A stretch of 64,000 bases of DNA. Source: JAWLHA01 sp041690535 (GTDB lineage: Bacteria; Pseudomonadota; Gammaproteobacteria; Thiohalomonadales; Thiohalomonadaceae). A model generated the notes under the pieces. The model made no database searches. It was given only the letters and a program-made list of their open reading frames with translations, and was not told the origin of the DNA. Positions 1-7,655 of the stretch are shown here, piece after piece. Within the stretch, counting starts at the first letter, position 1; the number at the start of each line of letters is the position of its first letter. The translations under genes and the position numbers were made by a program. The stretch lies in contig JAWLHA010000008.1 in the NCBI GenBank assembly GCA_041690535.1, positions 36,998 through 100,997 of the forward strand. Reading direction: 5' to 3'.

Positions 1-213
1 GGGCAGGTGCTTTTGGCGCCCCTCCCTAACGCCGCGGACCAGCGTCGTAGCGCGGGCCCCGATGCGTTCGCGGGCCTTGGGCTCGAACTCCGCGTTGCCG
101 AGAAGCTGTTGCAGGGCGGCGGTTTCATCGGCCAGATGGAGGCGTCCTATCGCGCCCCACGGCTCGGCAACCGGCCAAGCCGCCGCGTCCACAATCTGCC
201 CCTCATCGCCCAT
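1..213 (-). CDS. putA: Probable N-terminus of PutA-like proline dehydrogenase (runs off the window)
   Basis: Only the first 71 codons are present; the frame is still open at base 1. The ATG at 213 is preceded by AGGGAG at good spacing. The residues resemble the segment of PutA just after its DNA-binding domain, where helices of the form LQQLLGNAEFEPKARERIG are followed by an Arg/Val-rich helix leading to the proline dehydrogenase domain. If right, this would be a bifunctional proline dehydrogenase / P5C dehydrogenase lacking the ribbon-helix-helix domain. The call rests on a short, weakly diagnostic segment; the open frame and ribosome-binding site are firmer than the name. Confidence 0.45.
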   Translation of the reverse strand, partial: MGDEGQIVDAAAWPVAEPWGAIGRLHLADETAALQQLLGNAEFEPKARERIGARATTLVRGVREGRQKHLP

Positions 214-359
214 GCAGAGATCTCCCTGAACCTGACCAGGATTGGGGCCGGTCACCGATCGCGACTTGCCCAACTGCCGTCTGACCTCCTTTCTCGCGAG
301 GGGCTCCTCCACAACTCTATGCGAAACGGCTGTCGATCACGACCGGGTTAACCAAAAGG

Positions 360-514
360 ATGAGGGGGAAGGGGCAACGGCCAGATTTACGTGAGGAAGA
401 GAGGGCCCGGTTGGTGCGTCGGCGGTCCACCGCGACGATTTGCGTGACCGGGTTCAAGGTCTGGAGAAGGAGTTGCCCGAGTCCACCGCTAACTCGTCTA
501 GAGTAGGTCCATAA
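360..514 (+). pseudogene. Possible decayed fragment of an IS66-type transposase N-terminus
   Basis: The 350 bases between the putA-like start and the receiver gene hold no intact gene. From 360 a short frame reads RPDLREEERARLVRR; after a frame change near 428 it continues as a coiled-coil-like stretch (LRDRVQGLEKEL) followed by an NSS motif and a stop at 512-514. That pattern, a leucine/glutamate helix followed by NSS, is seen at the start of IS66-family TnpC transposases. The match is short and frameshifted, so this is a suggestion only; it could be random open sequence. Confidence 0.2.
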
Positions 515-566
515 GGATTTTTGGATAGTCGGACGCGGTGCATCCGCAAAGGTGAGGAGGGAGGCA

Positions 567-1094
567 ATGCCACTGAATTTTTTCCGACTTCCGCGGCTCT
601 TGAACCGCGGAACGACCTCTCAGAGGGACTTGGCGTCCCCATCCATGCGCCTCAAACCCAACCCTGGGACAAGGATACTCATCGTCGATGACGCCAAGAC
701 CACCCACGTAGTGCTCGCCAGGCTGCTCAAGTCCCACGGCTATGAGACCCTCGCCGCGTTCGACGGCGAAAGCGGGATCGCGCTTGCCAAGGAGTACCGG
801 CCGGCGCTGATTCTGATGGATGTGTTGATGCCCGGTATCAACGGCTTCCAGGCCACCCGCAAACTCCGCCGGGACGGCGATCCGGACGTAGCCAACATCC
901 CCATCGTCATCATGAGCGGCAGCGAGCAGGCCACCGAGCAGTTCTGGAGCATGAAGATCGGCGCCAACGGGTTTCTGCCAAAACCTTTCGATGAGGAGAG
1001 TGTGCTGGACGGAGTCGAACAGCTGCTCTATCCGCGTGCAGTGCAGCAGAAGCGGACACCGGCTGACGCAACAGGATTGTCGCTCCACCTCTGA
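567..1094 (+). CDS. Single-domain response regulator (CheY/PilG-like receiver)
   Basis: This 175-residue protein consists of one receiver domain with a ~35-residue N-terminal extension and no output domain. The acidic pair D41-D42, the phospho-acceptor D85 (LILMDVLMPG) and K139 (FLPKPF) are in place, so phosphorylation by a histidine kinase is expected. The ATG at 567 is preferred because AGGAGGGAG lies directly before it; a GTG at 552 would place that ribosome-binding site inside the gene. No kinase is nearby. The sequence is of the kind seen in twitching-motility regulators (PilG/PilH), but nothing in the neighbourhood supports that role. Confidence 0.85.
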   Translation: MPLNFFRLPRLLNRGTTSQRDLASPSMRLKPNPGTRILIVDDAKTTHVVLARLLKSHGYETLAAFDGESGIALAKEYRPALILMDVLMPGINGFQATRKLRRDGDPDVANIPIVIMSGSEQATEQFWSMKIGANGFLPKPFDEESVLDGVEQLLYPRAVQQKRTPADATGLSLHL

Positions 1095-1127
1095 AGCTCG
1101 CTGCGGCATGGTTCACAGCAGGCCGGA

Positions 1128-1269
1128 AGGGTGATCGCCTACTTACGCCACAGCCGTGCTGTGAGCGATGCAAGTCCTTGAAAGCAGGTACGCTGTAAAT
1201 ACATCCATGTACGCTCGATTGTCTGCTTTCAAGAACTTACATCGCTCCCGGTAAGTATGCGTTTACCCT
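1128..1269 (+). repeat. Palindromic repeat family 1, copy A (full length)
   Basis: The element begins with a degenerate AGGGTGATCGC and ends GCGTTTACCCT. It carries the family's long inverted arms (GATGcAAGTCCTTGAAAGCAG against CTGCTTTCAAGaACTTACATC) around a short core. It lies 33 bp after the receiver stop codon. No clear flanking direct repeat remains. Confidence 0.85.
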
Positions 1270-1348
1270 GGCGCCCGACCGACCGCACACGGACTGTTGA
1301 TGGCCAGAGCTGGTAGACTATTGCCACGGTCGTCGATCCAGTCATCCC

Positions 1349-1738
1349 ATGCTCACGAAAATCCTCTTGACCGCCCTGGTGGCCAGTATTGCCCTGGCGT
1401 ACACCAGGCAACGCAACCGAACCCGCCAACCCGTTGCCATGGCCGGTGATCGCCCGCCGCCGCGCTGGTACTGGCGGATGCTCCCCGCGGGCCTGCTGCT
1501 TGCCGTGCTGGGCGTCGCCGCCGCAATGTTCTGGCTGGAGTGGCAGGAACGCCATCGCATCTTCACTGTCCGGGTCGTGGATACCCGCAGTGGGGAGGTG
1601 CGCCTCTATGCGGCCTACCGCGACGATGTCCGTGGCCGCTCGTTCAAGACCATCGATGGCCGCGAGGTGACGCTGGCTGATGTGGAGCGCATGGAGATCA
1701 CCGAAGCGCAGATCGCGGATACACGGGACCACCACTGA
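1349..1738 (+). CDS. Small membrane protein of unknown function
   Basis: The 129-residue product has an N-terminal hydrophobic segment (about 4-18) and a second, stronger one (about 47-65, AGLLLAVLGVAAAMFWLEW), followed by a soluble ~65-residue tail (ERHRIFTVRVVDTRSGEVRLY). This suggests an inner-membrane protein with a small globular C-terminal domain. I do not recognise the family with certainty and assign no function. It stands alone, in a convergent arrangement with the next gene; a family 1 repeat lies just upstream. Confidence 0.65.
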   Translation: MLTKILLTALVASIALAYTRQRNRTRQPVAMAGDRPPPRWYWRMLPAGLLLAVLGVAAAMFWLEWQERHRIFTVRVVDTRSGEVRLYAAYRDDVRGRSFKTIDGREVTLADVERMEITEAQIADTRDHH

Positions 1739-1933
1739 ACGGATGCGCAAATCCCCGTGCTTCCGCACGCCAATCCCAACCTGACCCATTTGCCAGTTCC
1801 GTCGTGGCGCCATGATCGCAATCGCAGGAGAGAGGCCTGCCGGGCGCTTACAGAGCCGTTTCCGGCCAGAGCGCGTCCGGCACTGCCCATTGCGCCAATT
1901 GACCTGCACCGGAAAAGCGAAAGCAGAAGAATG

Positions 1934-1965
1934 GCCCGACGGAGCGCCATGTCGCCGTCGGGCCG
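1934..1965. terminator. Hairpin between convergent genes, possible bidirectional terminator
   Basis: A perfect 10-bp stem, GGCCCGACGG / CCGTCGGGCC, surrounds a 12-nt loop. It sits between the ends of the convergent genes 1349-1738 and 2026-3354. There is no clear U-tract, so the role is inferred from position and stem strength. The rest of 1739-2025 shows no gene. Confidence 0.4.
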
Positions 1966-2025
1966 ACCAGACAATCCCAAGATTGGGTCAGGTGCGTTGC
2001 CACACGCTGGAGCAATCGCCCCTCT

Positions 2026-3354
2026 TCAGTTCTCCCAACCCTGAGTCATTGAATTCCACTCGGACAACCTCGCCTTCAGGCGCGCGCCGTAACGCTCCAT
2101 GAGCGAGGCGACCATGATCGTGGTGACACCGATCCCCGCCAAGGCCTCCCAAGCTGCGAAATCCACCATCACAGCAAGGCGGCTGGACTGCTCCACAAGC
2201 CCCACCAGGGCGGTGATCGTGCCGAGGACGAGGACTGAACGTTGCCGCACCCCGTAGCCGTAAGCAAACACGCCCACACCCGAGGCAAGGCAGAGCAGTC
2301 CATTGAGACCACCCCCGTGAAGTAGCAGGTTCAGCATCAACCCACCGCCGAGGGCGAAGGCGGCCATGCGCCGGTAGCGTGCGTGACCGGCTACGGCATG
2401 GAGCGAGAGCTCCACCGCCATGGCCGCAAAGAGGACGGCCGCCACCGGCAGGAACAGAGGATTGGCCAGTTGGCTGACCGTCGCGGCGAGTCCCCAGGCG
2501 GCGGCCATCGCCGGCACCAGGGAGAGGGTTTCAAGGCGCCTGCGCCAGAGGGGCGCAAGGCCAAGGGCGGCCAGCCGCACGAGGGTATACAGACCCAATG
2601 CGGAGGCGCCATAGAGGAAGGCGTCGGCACTGTAGAGCCAGAGGTTGCGGCCCAACAGAATCGCCGCGGGGGCGAACTGCACCAGCCGCGCCATGAAGCC
2701 TTCGGCGGTTCTCAGGCCAACATCCGCATTTGTCAGGCGCCGCACCTGCCAGCCCGCCAGGGCGACCGCGCCGAAAAACAGTGCCCCGATGAGGCCGGGG
2801 TCCCGGGTCGGCAGCAACAGCATCGCGTTGAGCGTCAGGTACAGCAGCGTCAGCCTCGGGGCCGAGCGCCGCGCCAGCACCAAAAAGCCGATCAGGGCCA
2901 CCGTCCCCAAGGCAACCGGGGCCACCAAGGTGATCAAGAGCGTCATCGAGTGACCGGCCGCATTCCAGGTGGCCAATGCGGGGAGGTCATGAACGGCCCC
3001 CCCGCCGAAGTGCGAATACCCCAGGGCCCCGAGGATGGCAAAGTTCACGGGAATGGAGGCCACGGCCAGCATCACGAAGGTCCGGGCCCCTTTGGTTTCG
3101 TTGAGGAAGTGGCCGATGGCGAACCCCGTCACACCCAGCATCACCGTGTGGGCCAGAAGCATCAGGTAGCGCTGCAGGTCGTCGCCCCGCTCCCAATCCT
3201 GAAATAACAGGGCCGAGATGGCCGCCACGACCACGGCCGCGCCCACCACCCGCAGTAGCGAAGGCAGGTCGATGCCGCGCCGCCACCAGGGTGCCGAGGG
3301 CGCCGCCATCACCTCGCCGCTGGCCACGTCCAGTGTGATCTGTTCATTGCTCAT
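2026..3354 (-). CDS. Polytopic membrane protein, partner gene of the PspA homologue
   Basis: The 442-residue protein is hydrophobic nearly throughout, with about twelve predicted membrane segments after a ~35-residue polar N-terminus. The start is the ATG at 3354; the upstream open frame lies inside the pspA-like gene, whose 3' end overlaps this gene by 11 bp. That overlap suggests translational coupling and a shared role. I do not recognise a family or any catalytic motif. In other bacteria PspA works with inner-membrane partners to sense or repair envelope damage, so a membrane partner role is plausible but is inference from neighbourhood only. Confidence 0.75.
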   Translation of the reverse strand: MSNEQITLDVASGEVMAAPSAPWWRRGIDLPSLLRVVGAAVVVAAISALLFQDWERGDDLQRYLMLLAHTVMLGVTGFAIGHFLNETKGARTFVMLAVASIPVNFAILGALGYSHFGGGAVHDLPALATWNAAGHSMTLLITLVAPVALGTVALIGFLVLARRSAPRLTLLYLTLNAMLLLPTRDPGLIGALFFGAVALAGWQVRRLTNADVGLRTAEGFMARLVQFAPAAILLGRNLWLYSADAFLYGASALGLYTLVRLAALGLAPLWRRRLETLSLVPAMAAAWGLAATVSQLANPLFLPVAAVLFAAMAVELSLHAVAGHARYRRMAAFALGGGLMLNLLLHGGGLNGLLCLASGVGVFAYGYGVRQRSVLVLGTITALVGLVEQSSRLAVMVDFAAWEALAGIGVTTIMVASLMERYGARLKARLSEWNSMTQGWEN

Positions 3355-4000
3355 TGCCGTTCTCCCTCTCTCCTGTGAGCCGGGCCAGCTCGGCCCGGAG
3401 CGCTTCATCCTCTTCCGCATCGGCGAAATCGCGCTCCAGCGGATCCACCGCGGGGCCGGTGCCCAGCGCCATCTCCTGCTCAAGCAGGCTCGCCTCCCAG
3501 CGTTCGAAGGTCTTTTCCAAGTCCAGACCCGCCGGGCCGGCGGCATCGGCAGTGGTGTGCAACGCCCGGGCCGCCGACTGGCGGGTACGCATGAGGTTGC
3601 GCTGGCGGGTCAGCTGCCCGAGCCGCTCCTCGGCCGAGCGGATATCCGCGGCCATGCGCTGCTCGGCGGTGCGATGGGTTTGCAGGGCCTCCTCCAGGGA
3701 GGCGATCTGGCGCGCGCATTCGCGGCGGCGGCGCAGGCAGGCCAGCGCCTTGGCGTCGTCCCCGGCGGACTGCCGGGCCCGCTCGGTCCAGGCCGCCTCG
3801 GCCCGGCGCTGCGTGGCCAGATCCGCCTCCAGCTTCTCCTCCTCGCGCTGAAATGCGGTCAGGCGAACCTTTGCCTGGGCCACCGCACGGCGGGTCTCGG
3901 TGATGGCGGCCTCGGCCACCGCGTCGTGATTCTCCACCTGGCCGACCAGCGCATCGATGCGGGCCACCAAGGTGGTGGAAAGGCGTTTGAACAGTGACAT
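3344..4000 (-). CDS. pspA: PspA/IM30 family envelope-stress protein
   Basis: This 218-residue protein starts MSLFKRLSTTLVARIDALV, the amphipathic N-terminal helix typical of PspA/Vipp1 proteins. It continues as an almost uninterrupted charged coiled coil to about residue 150, then an acidic tail. PspA proteins bind stressed inner membrane and form ESCRT-III-like assemblies. The ATG at 4000 is chosen over the ATG two codons upstream because AAGGAG is correctly spaced only for it. The gene overlaps the following membrane-protein gene by 11 bp. A sigma-54-like promoter lies just upstream, matching the sigma-54 control of psp operons in enterics. Confidence 0.85.
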   Translation of the reverse strand: MSLFKRLSTTLVARIDALVGQVENHDAVAEAAITETRRAVAQAKVRLTAFQREEEKLEADLATQRRAEAAWTERARQSAGDDAKALACLRRRRECARQIASLEEALQTHRTAEQRMAADIRSAEERLGQLTRQRNLMRTRQSAARALHTTADAAGPAGLDLEKTFERWEASLLEQEMALGTGPAVDPLERDFADAEEDEALRAELARLTGERENGNEQ

Positions 4001-4035
4001 GAGCATCTCCTTGCAGTGTGCGTTCCTGGGTGACG

Positions 4036-4053
4036 TTTCAAGGAGTGTGCCAG
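4036..4053 (-). promoter_or_regulatory. Sigma-54-like promoter upstream of pspA
   Basis: Read on the minus strand the site is CTGGCACACTCCTTGAAA. The -24 element TGGCAC is exact. The -12 element is TTGA rather than TTGC, with the correct spacing between GG and the -12 dinucleotide. It lies about 36 bp before the pspA start, a suitable distance. The imperfect -12 keeps confidence moderate, and no pspF-like activator gene is in the window. The rest of 4001-4205 shows no gene. Confidence 0.4.
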
Positions 4054-4205
4054 AGGCGGGCGGAGGCGGGTTATGACCGTAAATTCATGGACTTGGATAC
4101 TCACCGAGCCGGCTGCAAATGCGGTGGCCCCGAAGGGTGAATCATTTTATGGCCATTGAATGTTCAATTGATGTTCACTCCCCGCTTGGTCCTCCTGTGT
4201 GGGTT

Positions 4206-4817
4206 TCATTCGGCTCCAGTGAGGCGCGCACAGGTCCCACGCTCGGTGCTCTCGCGCATTTCCGCCAGGAGCTCCACCAGAACCGCCGGCTGATAGTAAG
4301 CGTTGGCGCCGCTCGGGTTGGGCAGGACCCAGACGGAGGTTTCCCCCATTCGTTCAGATTGAAGGCCCAACGCGGCACGCGGTCCGCCGAAGGCGGTGCG
4401 ATAAGCCCCCAGCCCCAGGATGGCCAGCACGCAGGGCTGGAGTCGCGTCACCTTGTCGCGCAACGTCACGGCCCCGGCCCGCACCTCCTCCCGGGTCAGC
4501 TCACTGGCCCCGCCGGTGGCGCGGGGGACAATGTTGGTGATGCCGATCCGCAGCGCGAGCAGCTGCTCCTCCTCATAGGGGGAGTAGAGCCGGTCGGTCA
4601 ATCCCGCCCGGTAGAGGGCGGGCCAGAAGCGGTTGCCCGGGCGGGCGAAATGGTGCCCGACGGCCGCGGTGTAGAGCCCCGGGTTGATGCCGCAGAAGAG
4701 GTAGGTGAGGCCGGGGGCGATCACGTCCGGCACCACCCTGCCGGCCGCGGCGCGCAGATCGTCCTTGGTGGGGCGGATGCGCCCCTCCCGCAATGCCTGC
4801 CAGCGGTCGTCATCCAT
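4206..4817 (-). CDS. mug: G/U mismatch-specific DNA glycosylase (Mug/TDG family)
   Basis: The 203-residue protein has the Mug/TDG signature FCGINPGLYTAAVGHHFARP (residues 41-60), in which N45 matches the catalytic asparagine of E. coli Mug. It also has the C-terminal WVLPNPSG loop that inserts into DNA. The family removes uracil or thymine mispaired with guanine, and ethenocytosine. The start is the ATG at 4817 (MDDDRWQALREG); sequence upstream of it is not conserved in character. It is about 30 residues longer than E. coli Mug, mostly at the N-terminus. It is a single gene 170 bp downstream of cca. Confidence 0.92.
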   Translation of the reverse strand: MDDDRWQALREGRIRPTKDDLRAAAGRVVPDVIAPGLTYLFCGINPGLYTAAVGHHFARPGNRFWPALYRAGLTDRLYSPYEEEQLLALRIGITNIVPRATGGASELTREEVRAGAVTLRDKVTRLQPCVLAILGLGAYRTAFGGPRAALGLQSERMGETSVWVLPNPSGANAYYQPAVLVELLAEMRESTERGTCARLTGAE

Positions 4818-4986
4818 GCCGCAACGTATAGCAGCCTGCCGTCCGCCGGCGGGAGTGACCGCGGATAGGGGCTTTGGGCAGCGGTCCCCAGCGGGGCACC
4901 ACCCCACATGGGGCACAGACGCAGAAGGCCTGCCCTCGGGCCGCATGGGCCATGCCCAGGCCACATTCGCGGCGAGGACGCCGCCC

Positions 4987-6225
4987 CTACGAGATGTTGC
5001 GGTGCAGGGCCTGGGCGATCGCTTCGATCCGGCGCCGGTGCAGTGCCTCGCCGATGGCCTTGCCCTGCAGGCCGCTCTCCACCAACTCCCTGGCGGTGAC
5101 CTGCACGGCGGCGTGGTAGGCGGCGCGGAAGATCCCCGGCTGGGGAAAGTGGGCCTGCTCGAAACCGGTGCGCCCCCGCGAGTCCGCCTCGCAGGCGAGG
5201 AGGAACTGCTCCAGCCGTTCGGGGCGGCGGAAGGCGTCCACCGCCTCCAGGGTCTTCAGCAGGGTGGAGGGGCGCAGCTCCTCTGCCCGGTGGTAGACCC
5301 CGTGGTGGCGGGCCACCGTCAGGGCCAGCTCGCGGTAGTCGGTGGGCACCCGCAGCCGCTCACAAAGGCCGCGGACCAGCTCGACCCCGCGGTGCTCGTG
5401 GGCGTGGTGGGAGGGCCACTCCGATGGGGGGGTGGTGCCCTTGCCGAGGTCATGCACCAGGGCGGCGAAGCGCACCCGGGCGTCCGGGGTCAGGCGCGCC
5501 GCCTGCTCCAGCACCATGAGGGTGTGCACCCCGGTGTCCTCCTCCGGGTGGTGGTGCTTGGGTTGGGGCACACCGAACAATCGCTCCAGCTCGGGCAGGA
5601 TGCGCCCCAGGGCCCCGCAGCCGCGCAGCACCTCGAAAAAGCGCGACGGCATGGCCTCGCCGAGGGCCCGCTCCAGCTCCTGCCACACCCGCTCGGGCAC
5701 CAAGGCATCCACCTCCCCGCACTCCACCATCTTGCGCATGAGCGCGTTGGTGCCGTGGGCGACCCGGAAGCCCCACTGGCCGTAGCGGGCGGCGTAGCGA
5801 GCCACCCGCAGGATGCGCACCGGGTCTTCGGCGAAGGCGGGGGAGACGTGGCGCAGGCGCCCCTCGCGCAGGTCCTCCTGGCCGCCGAAGGGGTCGATGA
5901 GGCTGCCGTCCGGGGCCATGGCCATGGCGTTGATGGTGAGATCACGCCGCTTGAGGTCCTCCTCCAGGGTCACCTCGGGGGCGGTGTGGAAGGTGAAGCC
6001 GTGGTAGCCGGGCGCGCTCTTGCGCTCAGTGCGGGCGAGGGCATACTCCTCGCCGGTTTTGGGATGGAGGAATACCGGAAAGTCCTTGCCCACAGGCTTG
6101 AACCCCTGGGCCGACAGCGCCTCGGGGGTGGCACCGACCACCACCCAATCGCGGTCCTGGGGCTCGAGACCGAGCAGTTTGTCGCGGACAGCGCCGCCGA
6201 CCAGGTAAATCTCCAAAGAGGGCAC
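4987..6225 (-). CDS. cca: CCA-adding tRNA nucleotidyltransferase, with HD domain
   Basis: The N-terminus has the class II nucleotidyltransferase signature (YLVGGAVRDKLLG, then DRDWVVVG with the metal-binding aspartates) and RRDLTINAMA. The C-terminal half holds an HD phosphohydrolase domain (LVHDLGKG). The length of about 412 residues matches the gammaproteobacterial enzyme, which builds and repairs the 3' CCA of tRNAs and has 2',3'-cyclic phosphodiesterase and phosphatase activities. The start is a GTG at 6225; a slightly internal start is possible because the conserved part begins at LEIYLVGG. It follows the NDUFA9-like gene by 18 bp, probably in one operon. Confidence 0.95.
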   Translation of the reverse strand: MPSLEIYLVGGAVRDKLLGLEPQDRDWVVVGATPEALSAQGFKPVGKDFPVFLHPKTGEEYALARTERKSAPGYHGFTFHTAPEVTLEEDLKRRDLTINAMAMAPDGSLIDPFGGQEDLREGRLRHVSPAFAEDPVRILRVARYAARYGQWGFRVAHGTNALMRKMVECGEVDALVPERVWQELERALGEAMPSRFFEVLRGCGALGRILPELERLFGVPQPKHHHPEEDTGVHTLMVLEQAARLTPDARVRFAALVHDLGKGTTPPSEWPSHHAHEHRGVELVRGLCERLRVPTDYRELALTVARHHGVYHRAEELRPSTLLKTLEAVDAFRRPERLEQFLLACEADSRGRTGFEQAHFPQPGIFRAAYHAAVQVTARELVESGLQGKAIGEALHRRRIEAIAQALHRNIS

Positions 6226-6243
6226 CTCGCGGTTACAGGGCGT

Positions 6244-7215
6244 TCAGCGTCTTGCGTTGCGGCGGAACTCGTCCAACCGGGCACGCTGGTGCTTGCGCCC
6301 CAGATAGCTGGGGACGACGCACTCCAGATCCACCGGCTCGATACCGAAGATCGACGGGAAGGGCTCGCCGCAGACATTGGGCCGCTGCATGGAAAGATAG
6401 TTGTCGCGGCTGAAGGGTTTGCCGGGGACCCGCTCCATCACGGCGGCCTGCAGGCGCGACAATCCATCGCCGAGGCCGATCACCGCCCGCCGCAACCCCA
6501 ACACCCGCGCGGTATAGCGCACCAGCGCCTCCAGGGTGTATTGCCGGGGCCCGCACAGGGCGTAGCTCTGGCCATGGGTGGCGGGGTTGTCCAGGGCGCG
6601 GGCGAAGACCTCCGCCACATCCCCCACGTACACGGGCTGGAAACGGGCCTCGGGACAGGGCAGCGGGAACAGCAGCGGGGCCAGCTTCAGCAGCCCGGCG
6701 AAGCGGTTGAGGAAGGAGTCCCCCGGACCGAAGATCACCGAAGGGCGGAAAGAGGTCACGTGGAGCCCCTCCCAGGCGTGCAGCAGCGCCTCCCCCTCCG
6801 CCTTGGTGCGCTGATACATGCTGGGGCCGGAGGGGTCGGCCCCCAGGGCGCTCATGTGCAGGACCCTGCGAATGCCCGCGGCCTCGCAGGCGATGGCGAT
6901 GTGGCGGGGCAACTCCACATGGGCCCGCTGGAATCCCCCGCTCCTGCGGCCGGTCTCATTGAGAACGCCGACCAGATTGATGACCACATCACAGCCGGCG
7001 ACATGGCGCTTGAGCGCATCCAGGTCGTGGATCTCCGCGTCCACCAGCTCCACGCCCGGAAGGACGAGCAGTTCGCGATGGCGCGCCCGCCGACGGGTGA
7101 GGATCCTGATGCGGTGGCCATCGCGGGCGAGCCGGGCGGCGAGGTGGGTGCCCACGAAACCGGTGCCCCCGAGAATACAGATGTGGTGTTGTCTGGATTG
7201 CACGTGTTTGTCCAT
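6244..7215 (-). CDS. Atypical SDR / NDUFA9-like NAD(P)-binding protein
   Basis: The 323-residue protein opens with a Rossmann fold (ICILGGTGFVGTHLAARL) followed by ARDGHRIRILTRR. It has the family's SALGADPSGPSMYQRTKAEGE stretch (split here only by description), with the Tyr-x-x-x-Lys pair YQRTK, and FRPSVIFGPGD. These features place it in the atypical SDR group related to the complex I NDUFA9 subunit, often annotated as epimerase or NADH dehydrogenase-like. The substrate is unknown. It is co-directional with cca and probably first in a two-gene operon. Two family 1 repeats lie immediately upstream. Confidence 0.85.
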   Translation of the reverse strand: MDKHVQSRQHHICILGGTGFVGTHLAARLARDGHRIRILTRRRARHRELLVLPGVELVDAEIHDLDALKRHVAGCDVVINLVGVLNETGRRSGGFQRAHVELPRHIAIACEAAGIRRVLHMSALGADPSGPSMYQRTKAEGEALLHAWEGLHVTSFRPSVIFGPGDSFLNRFAGLLKLAPLLFPLPCPEARFQPVYVGDVAEVFARALDNPATHGQSYALCGPRQYTLEALVRYTARVLGLRRAVIGLGDGLSRLQAAVMERVPGKPFSRDNYLSMQRPNVCGEPFPSIFGIEPVDLECVVPSYLGRKHQRARLDEFRRNARR

Positions 7216-7232
7216 CCGCGGTATGGATCAGC

Positions 7233-7305
7233 AGGGGAAACGCATACTCACATTACGGCCGTGCTGTGAGCGATGTAAGTCCTTGGGTAAGTATGCGTTC
7301 ACCCT
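7233..7305 (+). repeat. Palindromic repeat family 1, copy B1 (internally deleted)
   Basis: The left end AGGGGAAACGCATACTCAC runs through the CGGCCGTGCTGTGAG segment to GTAAGTCCTTG. It then jumps straight to GGGTAAGTATGCG and the right end TTCACCCT, so the middle and most of the right arm are lost. A shared GGATCAG lies near both ends and may be the remnant of a target duplication. Confidence 0.85.
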
Positions 7306-7388
7306 GACGGGATCAGGCAAGAACAGGCGGTGATTCGGCTTACTATATAGGGACGAGGCCCGCGAGGCGAGATGCGGGGGAAGCAGTC

Positions 7389-7552
7389 AGGGTGAACGCA
7401 TACTTACGTGACGGCCGTGCTGTGAGCGATGTAAGTCCTTGAAAGCAGGTACGCTATCAATACGTCCATGTACGCTCGACGGCCGCGTCCATGCGGCCGA
7501 CGACCTGCTTTCAAGGACTTACATCGCTCTTGGGTAAGTATGCGTTTACCCA
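7389..7552 (+). repeat. Palindromic repeat family 1, copy B2 (full length, with direct repeats)
   Basis: This 164-bp copy has both arms and the CGGCCGCGTCCATGCGGCCG core hairpin. The flanks carry an exact 11-bp direct repeat GGGGAAGCAGT at 7377-7387 and 7553-7563, consistent with a target-site duplication. It lies in the divergent space between the NDUFA9-like and aldehyde dehydrogenase genes, 83 bp from copy B1. Confidence 0.92.
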
Positions 7553-7655
7553 GGGGAAGCAGTGCGCTGCGCCCACAGGGTAGAATGAACAGCCGCGAGC
7601 GACCACCCGCCTCACCCTCGTATGTTGCCTCGCGTACTTGATCTGGGAGAGTTTT

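Noticed and set aside
4705..7269. A very long plus-strand open frame (over 850 codons) opposite cca and the NDUFA9-like gene
   Set aside because: It is antisense to two clear genes, is composition-driven (Gly, His, Gln, Arg-rich), and has no domain or suitable start. GC-rich codon use opens the opposite strand.
7233..7552. Possible CRISPR array, given repeated hairpin sequences close together
   Set aside because: The repeats are long transposon-like units at irregular distances, with no regular spacers and no cas genes.
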